Both the position numbers and the translations under genes were made by a program. This document shows, piece by piece, positions 60,454 through 64,000 of a DNA stretch of 64,000 bases (positions within the stretch are counted from its first letter, which is position 1; each line of letters starts with the position of its first letter). This DNA is from Phytopseudomonas seleniipraecipitans (GTDB lineage Bacteria > Pseudomonadota > Gammaproteobacteria > Pseudomonadales > Pseudomonadaceae), in contig NZ_FNBM01000010.1 of NCBI RefSeq assembly GCF_900102335.1, positions 124,001 to 188,000 on the forward strand. Reading direction: 5' to 3'. Below the pieces are notes generated by a model. That model saw nothing but the letters and a program-made list of their open reading frames with translations. It was not told the DNA's origin and did not search any database.

Positions 60454-61644
60454 ATGACGTTTCGCCTGTTACTGATCCTCGGAGCCCTCAGCGCCTTCGG
60501 TCCTCTCGCTATCGACTTCTACCTGCCGAGCTTTCCTGCCCTGGCGTTGGCCTTCGATACCGATACCGAGCATGTGCAGTTGTCTCTGGCTTCGTACTTC
60601 GCCGGCCTGGCTATCGGGCAGCTGCTTTATGGCCCGCTTGCCGACCGCTTCGGACGGCGCATGCCGCTGCTCGTCGGCGTCTCGCTGTTCACCCTGGCCT
60701 CGCTTGCCTGCGCTATGGCGCCGAGCCTCGAATGGCTGATCGCCGCGCGCTTTATGCAGGCCCTAGGTGGCTGCGCGGGTATGGTCGTGGCAAGGGCGGT
60801 GGTGCGTGACCTGTGCGACCCGATCAACTCGGCAAAAGTGTTTTCTCAACTGATGCTGGTGATGGGCTTGGCGCCGATTCTGGCGCCGGTGGCCGGAGGC
60901 TTGCTGCTCAATCTGTTTGGCTGGCCATCGATCTTCGTGGTGCTGAGCCTGTTCAGTGCGCTGTGCCTGATCGCGCTGATCCTGTGGTTGCCGGAAACCC
61001 TGAATCCTGATGTCGAGCCTGCGCCGCTGCGCGGCGCGCTGGGAGAGTACCGTCGGCTGTTCGCTGATCTGCCATTCATCGGGCATGCGCTGACGGGCGG
61101 GCTGGCTATCGCCGGCATGTTCGCCTACATCGCCGGTTCGCCGTTCGTGTTCATCGAGCTTTATGGGGTGCCCGCCGAGCATTACGGCTGGCTGTTCGGT
61201 GCCAACGCGGCCGGCTTTATCTTGGCGGCTCAGCTCAACGCCTGGCTGGTGTCGGGCCGTGGCCCAGCCTTTTGGGCGAGGCGCATCGTCTGGTTCTACC
61301 TCGCCTGCGGAGCGATTCTTTTGCTGCTGGCCTGGTCGCACACCGCGTCGCTGTGGCCGCTGTTGGTGCCATTGTTCGGTTGCATCGCATCGCTGGGCAT
61401 TCTGATGCCGAATACCTCAGCCTGTGCGATGGCAGGGCAGGGGCGACACGCGGGGAGTGCGTCTGCGTTGATGGGCAGCCTGCAATTCACCATCGCCGCA
61501 ACCGCCGCTACGTTGGTCGGGGTGCTGCACGACGGCAGCGCCGTGCCAATGGCGCTGGTGATCTTCTGTTGCGGAATGCTAGCCGTGTTCGCGTCGCGTT
61601 TCACCCGCTGGGCAGAGCGCCGTGCCGGCCACCCTCAGGGCTGA
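60454..61644 (+). CDS. Bcr/CflA-family multidrug exporter
   Basis: A 396-residue, twelve-helix MFS transporter. Motif A is YGPLADRFGRRMPLLVG; the Bcr/CflA start is LLILGALSAFGPLAIDFYLP and SFPALALAFDT. The central MGLAPILAPVAGGLLL and GSPFVFIELYGV are typical. ATG at 60454 fits the usual start. It is probably under the divergent TetR repressor. Confidence 0.92.
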   Translation: MTFRLLLILGALSAFGPLAIDFYLPSFPALALAFDTDTEHVQLSLASYFAGLAIGQLLYGPLADRFGRRMPLLVGVSLFTLASLACAMAPSLEWLIAARFMQALGGCAGMVVARAVVRDLCDPINSAKVFSQLMLVMGLAPILAPVAGGLLLNLFGWPSIFVVLSLFSALCLIALILWLPETLNPDVEPAPLRGALGEYRRLFADLPFIGHALTGGLAIAGMFAYIAGSPFVFIELYGVPAEHYGWLFGANAAGFILAAQLNAWLVSGRGPAFWARRIVWFYLACGAILLLLAWSHTASLWPLLVPLFGCIASLGILMPNTSACAMAGQGRHAGSASALMGSLQFTIAATAATLVGVLHDGSAVPMALVIFCCGMLAVFASRFTRWAERRAGHPQG

Positions 61645-61652
61645 ATGCGTGT

Positions 61653-61829
61653 TCAGCTGGCCAGGCGCTGTGTGCCTGGCAACACGTGAGGCGCCTGCAC
61701 CCGCGCTTCGAGCTTAGCCACGAACTGCCGCGCTTCGTCTTCGCTGCGAAAACTGACGTGATGCTTGCCGAGACTGACTTGCCAATGGGTGCCGAGAGGG
61801 CCTTGCAGCGCACGTATCAGGATATTCAT
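61653..61829 (-). CDS. Small 58-residue ORF, unknown function
   Basis: The minus strand reads MNILIRALQGPLGTHWQVSL then GKHHVSFRSEDEARQFVAKL and a short tail ending RLAS. It is amphipathic, has normal codon use and a plausible GGGAGA site upstream of ATG 61829. It is not a shadow of another gene here. I recognise no family. It sits between the exporter and the PrrF-type sRNA. Confidence 0.75.
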   Translation of the reverse strand: MNILIRALQGPLGTHWQVSLGKHHVSFRSEDEARQFVAKLEARVQAPHVLPGTQRLAS

Positions 61830-61954
61830 CGTGGTATCTCCCAGTGAGCGTGGAAGCAGTCTAGTCGTAGATCAGGTCGCTGTTGTGATGCAGGTCAACG
61901 AGGCGACGAGCGTCATATCCGGTCGGGGGAAATGCGCATGAGGATTTTTGAAGC

Positions 61955-62070
61955 AAAAAAAGACCCGGCAAGAAGCCGGGTCAATAACCGTGATTAGCCT
62001 GATGAGGAGATAATCTGAAGAGTCCGACCTAAGGCCTCTAGAGGTTATCGGCTGATCTCGCGACCAGCTG
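61955..62070 (-). ncRNA. prrF: PrrF-type iron-responsive small RNA
   Basis: The minus strand carries CAGCTGGTCGCGAGATCAGCC-like 5' sequence and the conserved PrrF core TCAGATTATCTCCTCATCAG then GCTAATCACGG. It ends in a strong terminator: arms GACCCGG/CCGGGTC (61976-61982 and 61962-61968) followed by T(7). Length of about 115 bases matches PrrF1/PrrF2 of P. aeruginosa. PrrF RNAs base-pair with mRNAs of iron-using proteins and are made when iron is short. Only one copy is seen here. Confidence 0.92.
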
Positions 62071-62076
62071 ATGCAA

Positions 62077-62104
62077 ATAATAGCAATTCTCATTACATAG
62101 TCAA
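62077..62104 (-). promoter_or_regulatory. prrF promoter with Fur-box-like site
   Basis: Minus strand TTGACT (62099-62104), 16 bases, TATTAT (62077-62082), start near 62070. The overlapping sequence AATGAGAATTGCTATTATT resembles a Fur box and covers the -10, as expected for iron repression. Confidence 0.75.
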
Positions 62105-62164
62105 CAGGCAGTTGGAAATTATTTTCTCCGATTGTCGCGATAGCTTTTCCTGACCCATTAATAC

Positions 62165-62191
62165 GAAACCCCGGCAGCTGGCCGGGGTTTC
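62165..62191 (-). terminator. Terminator of the cyclic-nucleotide-binding gene
   Basis: Arms GAAACCCCGGC (62165-62175) and GCCGGGGTTTC (62181-62191) with a 5-base loop; T-rich on the minus-strand exit. Confidence 0.75.
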
Positions 62192-62217
62192 AAGGTCGGT
62201 GTAGGCGTTTTGCCGGG

Positions 62218-63000
62218 CTACCGCAGTTGGGTGATTTCCTTGTTAAGCAGGTCGATGCGGCGAGCCATGCTTTCGACCAGGCTGTGAGCGATGCGCGGGT
62301 TGCTTTCCATCAGGCTGAGAAATTGATCCTTGGGGATCACCATCACCGTGCACGGCTCACTGGCCACTACCGTGGCGCTGCGCTTCTCCAGGGTGAATAC
62401 GGCCATGGCGCCGAAAATTTCGTCTTTCTGCACATCGCCCACCTTCACACCATCGACGAAGGCATCGGCATGCCCTTCGATAATGATAAACACGTGGTCG
62501 GCGTCATCGCCCTGATTGATTAGCGCGTCGCCTGTGGCGAAATGCTTGAAGCCAGTGGCTGCGCGCACGTCTGGCTGTTTGATACGCGCCAGCGCGTCCG
62601 ACAACAGTGCGGTATGGCCCACGAGGTATTGAATGAACAGTTCCTGGCGAGGTTCACTGGCGTAGATATGCTTGAAAACTTCGCTGCGCGAATAGGGGAT
62701 CAAGGTCAGCGGCTCGTCGCTGGTGTAGCGGCAGCTGGGCAAATCGATGCCCTGGCGCAAACCCACCAGATCGCCTTCCTGCAGATAGAACAGCGGGCGT
62801 TCGTCGACCAGCGTATGCAGCAGGCCGTTATCGATGATGAACAGTTGGTTGCCGGGAAGCTCGCTGGCCAGGTCCTCGCTGCGTTCGATGTGCAGCGCTG
62901 CGCCGCAGGGCGTGAGTCCGTCGAGCAACTTCACGGGGATGCTCTGCAAGCGGCTGATCAGTTGGTCGGCATACGCCGGTTGTTCCCCGAGTAGATACAT
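62218..63000 (-). CDS. Cyclic-nucleotide-binding-domain protein without HTH
   Basis: A 260-residue protein. Residues about 30-120 are a degenerate cNMP-binding fold. Residues about 140-240 are a clearer one: FATGDALINQGDDADHVFII then IEGHADAFVDGVKVGD and EIFGAMAVFTLEKRSATVVA. It ends in a short helix (MARRIDLLNKEITQLR) with no DNA-binding helix-turn-helix. It is therefore a sensor or adaptor, not a Crp-like transcription factor. Partner unknown. Confidence 0.85.
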   Translation of the reverse strand: MYLLGEQPAYADQLISRLQSIPVKLLDGLTPCGAALHIERSEDLASELPGNQLFIIDNGLLHTLVDERPLFYLQEGDLVGLRQGIDLPSCRYTSDEPLTLIPYSRSEVFKHIYASEPRQELFIQYLVGHTALLSDALARIKQPDVRAATGFKHFATGDALINQGDDADHVFIIIEGHADAFVDGVKVGDVQKDEIFGAMAVFTLEKRSATVVASEPCTVMVIPKDQFLSLMESNPRIAHSLVESMARRIDLLNKEITQLR

Positions 63001-63243
63001 GCTGGTTCCTTGAGCCGCTCATGCTGGATGCGCACGAAAATCCCTGAAACGATAATCGCCGCCATGCCTGGGGTAAATCGATCTCGCCTCAGGTTGTGAA
63101 CCAACGCGTGTTCGATAGCAAAACGGGGTGGCGAAGGCGTTATCCGTGACGGACGCGAGTTTATCAGGCTGCTTTCACTGGCATAGCCAGGCCCCGGCTG
63201 GGCAGAAAAAATAGCGATTGCACCCGGATGAGCCAGCGCTGCC

Positions 63244-63516
63244 CTAGATTTTTCCGTCGTTCGCTGCTTGCTCGAGTTGCAGGTTGAGGCTCTCCTTGCG
63301 GGTTGCCGGCAGCTCGCTCCAATGGATATCCAGCAATGCGCCTTCGATGGCGTAGAGCAGAACCTTTGATGCCCGGAAGCCACGTGCCCGCACGGCTCGA
63401 TAGGCATCCACGGCTCCGTAGCGACGCAAGTCGTCTGGGTTGTGAATGCCAATCGCATGCAGCCACTGCGACGAGGTTTTGCCCAGGTTCTTGAGATGTT
63501 GCAATTCGTCGATCAC
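63244..63516 (-). CDS. TfoX C-terminal-domain protein
   Basis: A 90-residue protein consisting only of the TfoX C-terminal (helix-hairpin-helix-like) domain: LQHLKNLGKTSSQWLHAIGI then LRRYGAVDAYRAVRARGFRA and LLYAIEGALLDIHWSELP. Full TfoX/Sxy regulates competence, but short forms like this are common in Pseudomonas and of unknown role. Monocistronic. Confidence 0.88.
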   Translation of the reverse strand: MIDELQHLKNLGKTSSQWLHAIGIHNPDDLRRYGAVDAYRAVRARGFRASKVLLYAIEGALLDIHWSELPATRKESLNLQLEQAANDGKI

Positions 63517-63624
63517 GGAATCTCCTGTTCACCGCCGTTCTGCAGAAAGGCGCTGCATGGCCGCCTTATGAGGAGAAGTGTAGCGGCCGTGGCCAACGTG
63601 GACCTGGGCGAGCGTTACACACTG

Positions 63625-63981
63625 CTACAGATGCTTGGGATGGGTGCCGTAACGCAGGCGTGTGCCGAAATTCATCGACATGAGAATTTCGTCTGCACTC
63701 AGTTCGACAGGAAAGTACGCGCCGGATATCTGCGCGTGGGCAATGCTTGCGCCTTCGAGTTGCGCGCTACGCAGATCGACCCCACGCAGATCGGCACCGC
63801 GGAAATAGGCGTTGCGAAAATCGATACCCTCCGCGTCCAGGGTGCGCAGATCTAGGCCGCGGAAATCGCCGCCGCTGAGGTCGATGGCAACGCCCTGTGG
63901 CCGCTGCGTGTTGAATGCAGCAACGTCGTCATTGTGCAGCAGGCGATACAGGGGGGTATCCAGTTGGCTGGGCTGACTCAT
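63625..63981 (-). CDS. Pentapeptide-repeat protein
   Basis: A 118-residue protein. Residues about 33-85 are pentapeptide repeats of A(D/N)LXX type: IDLSGGDFRGLDLRTLDAEG then IDFRNAYFRGADLRGVDLRS. It forms a short right-handed beta-helix. The C-terminal VELSADEILMSMNFGTRLRY caps it. Function unknown. Confidence 0.85.
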   Translation of the reverse strand: MSQPSQLDTPLYRLLHNDDVAAFNTQRPQGVAIDLSGGDFRGLDLRTLDAEGIDFRNAYFRGADLRGVDLRSAQLEGASIAHAQISGAYFPVELSADEILMSMNFGTRLRYGTHPKHL

Positions 63982-64000
63982 GATGGCAGTGATCCGATGG

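Noticed and set aside
61872..62093. 73-codon minus-strand frame over the sRNA
   Set aside because: It spans the PrrF promoter and terminator, which explain the sequence; no ribosome binding site.
1..64000. CRISPR arrays, tRNA genes, insertion sequences
   Set aside because: No regularly spaced repeats, no tRNA besides the tRNA-like part of tmRNA, and no transposase was recognised.

Overview
The window is about 64 kb of high-GC chromosomal DNA from a Pseudomonas (Gammaproteobacteria). The evidence is azurin, the order trpS-zapE ... rplM-rpsI-petABC-sspAB, an ssrA gene with a Pseudomonas-type 5' end, a PrrF-like iron sRNA, an OprD-family porin, a FecIRA-type iron system, and a glucarate dehydratase gene next to a LacI-family regulator. 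I cannot assign the species. All identifications come from reading the sequence and from memory of protein families; no database was searched.

Layout. 1-7.7 kb: azurin C-terminus, a region with several DnaA-box-like sites, a FabR/DesT-like TetR regulator, zapG (yhcB), a small hydrolase, trpS, zapE, a GlxA-type AraC regulator and nfi. 7.6-15 kb: aldo/keto reductase, rplM-rpsI, the cytochrome bc1 operon petABC, sspA-sspB, then a BON-domain plus CsbD-like pair behind a sigma-54-type promoter with an IHF-like site. 15-26 kb: an unrecognised coiled-coil-rich protein, a threonine dehydratase-like enzyme divergent from a MocR regulator, AMP nucleosidase, a two-component system, and a FecBCD-type iron importer. 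25.7-34.2 kb: accessory region with an unknown lower-GC gene, a ProQ/FinO protein and a sulfur-scavenging cluster (flavin monooxygenase-like protein, two sulfonate-type binding proteins, OprD-type porin, SsuCB-type permease and ATPase). 34.2-35.4 kb: two truncated gene remnants beside the 3' end of ssrA (tmRNA), which looks like an integration or deletion scar.

35.5-50.5 kb: small periplasmic protein, CDF metal exporter, lipoprotein, hrpB, gudD with a repressor-type promoter, its probable LacI regulator, a YciC-like membrane protein, a NYN nuclease plus DnaQ-like exonuclease pair, a Fur-box-preceded FecI-FecR-TonB receptor operon, and an RhlE-type helicase. 50.5-56 kb: GNAT, nucleotidyltransferase, VOC, flavoprotein, histone deacetylase-like, TesB and HAD genes. 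56-60 kb: a copper module (copA-cueR one way, copZ the other) with two MerR-type promoters that have 19-bp spacers. 60-64 kb: TetR regulator divergent from a Bcr/CflA exporter, a 58-residue ORF, a PrrF-type sRNA with Fur-box-like promoter, a cyclic-nucleotide-binding protein, a TfoX C-terminal protein and a pentapeptide-repeat protein.

Three themes link the genes. Iron: FecBCD-type importer, FecIRA and PrrF. Copper: CopA, CueR, CopZ. Sulfur: the sulfonate cluster. A roughly 31-bp intergenic repeat occurs as three inverted pairs and one single copy (7.5, 40.2, 49.1 and 51.0 kb).
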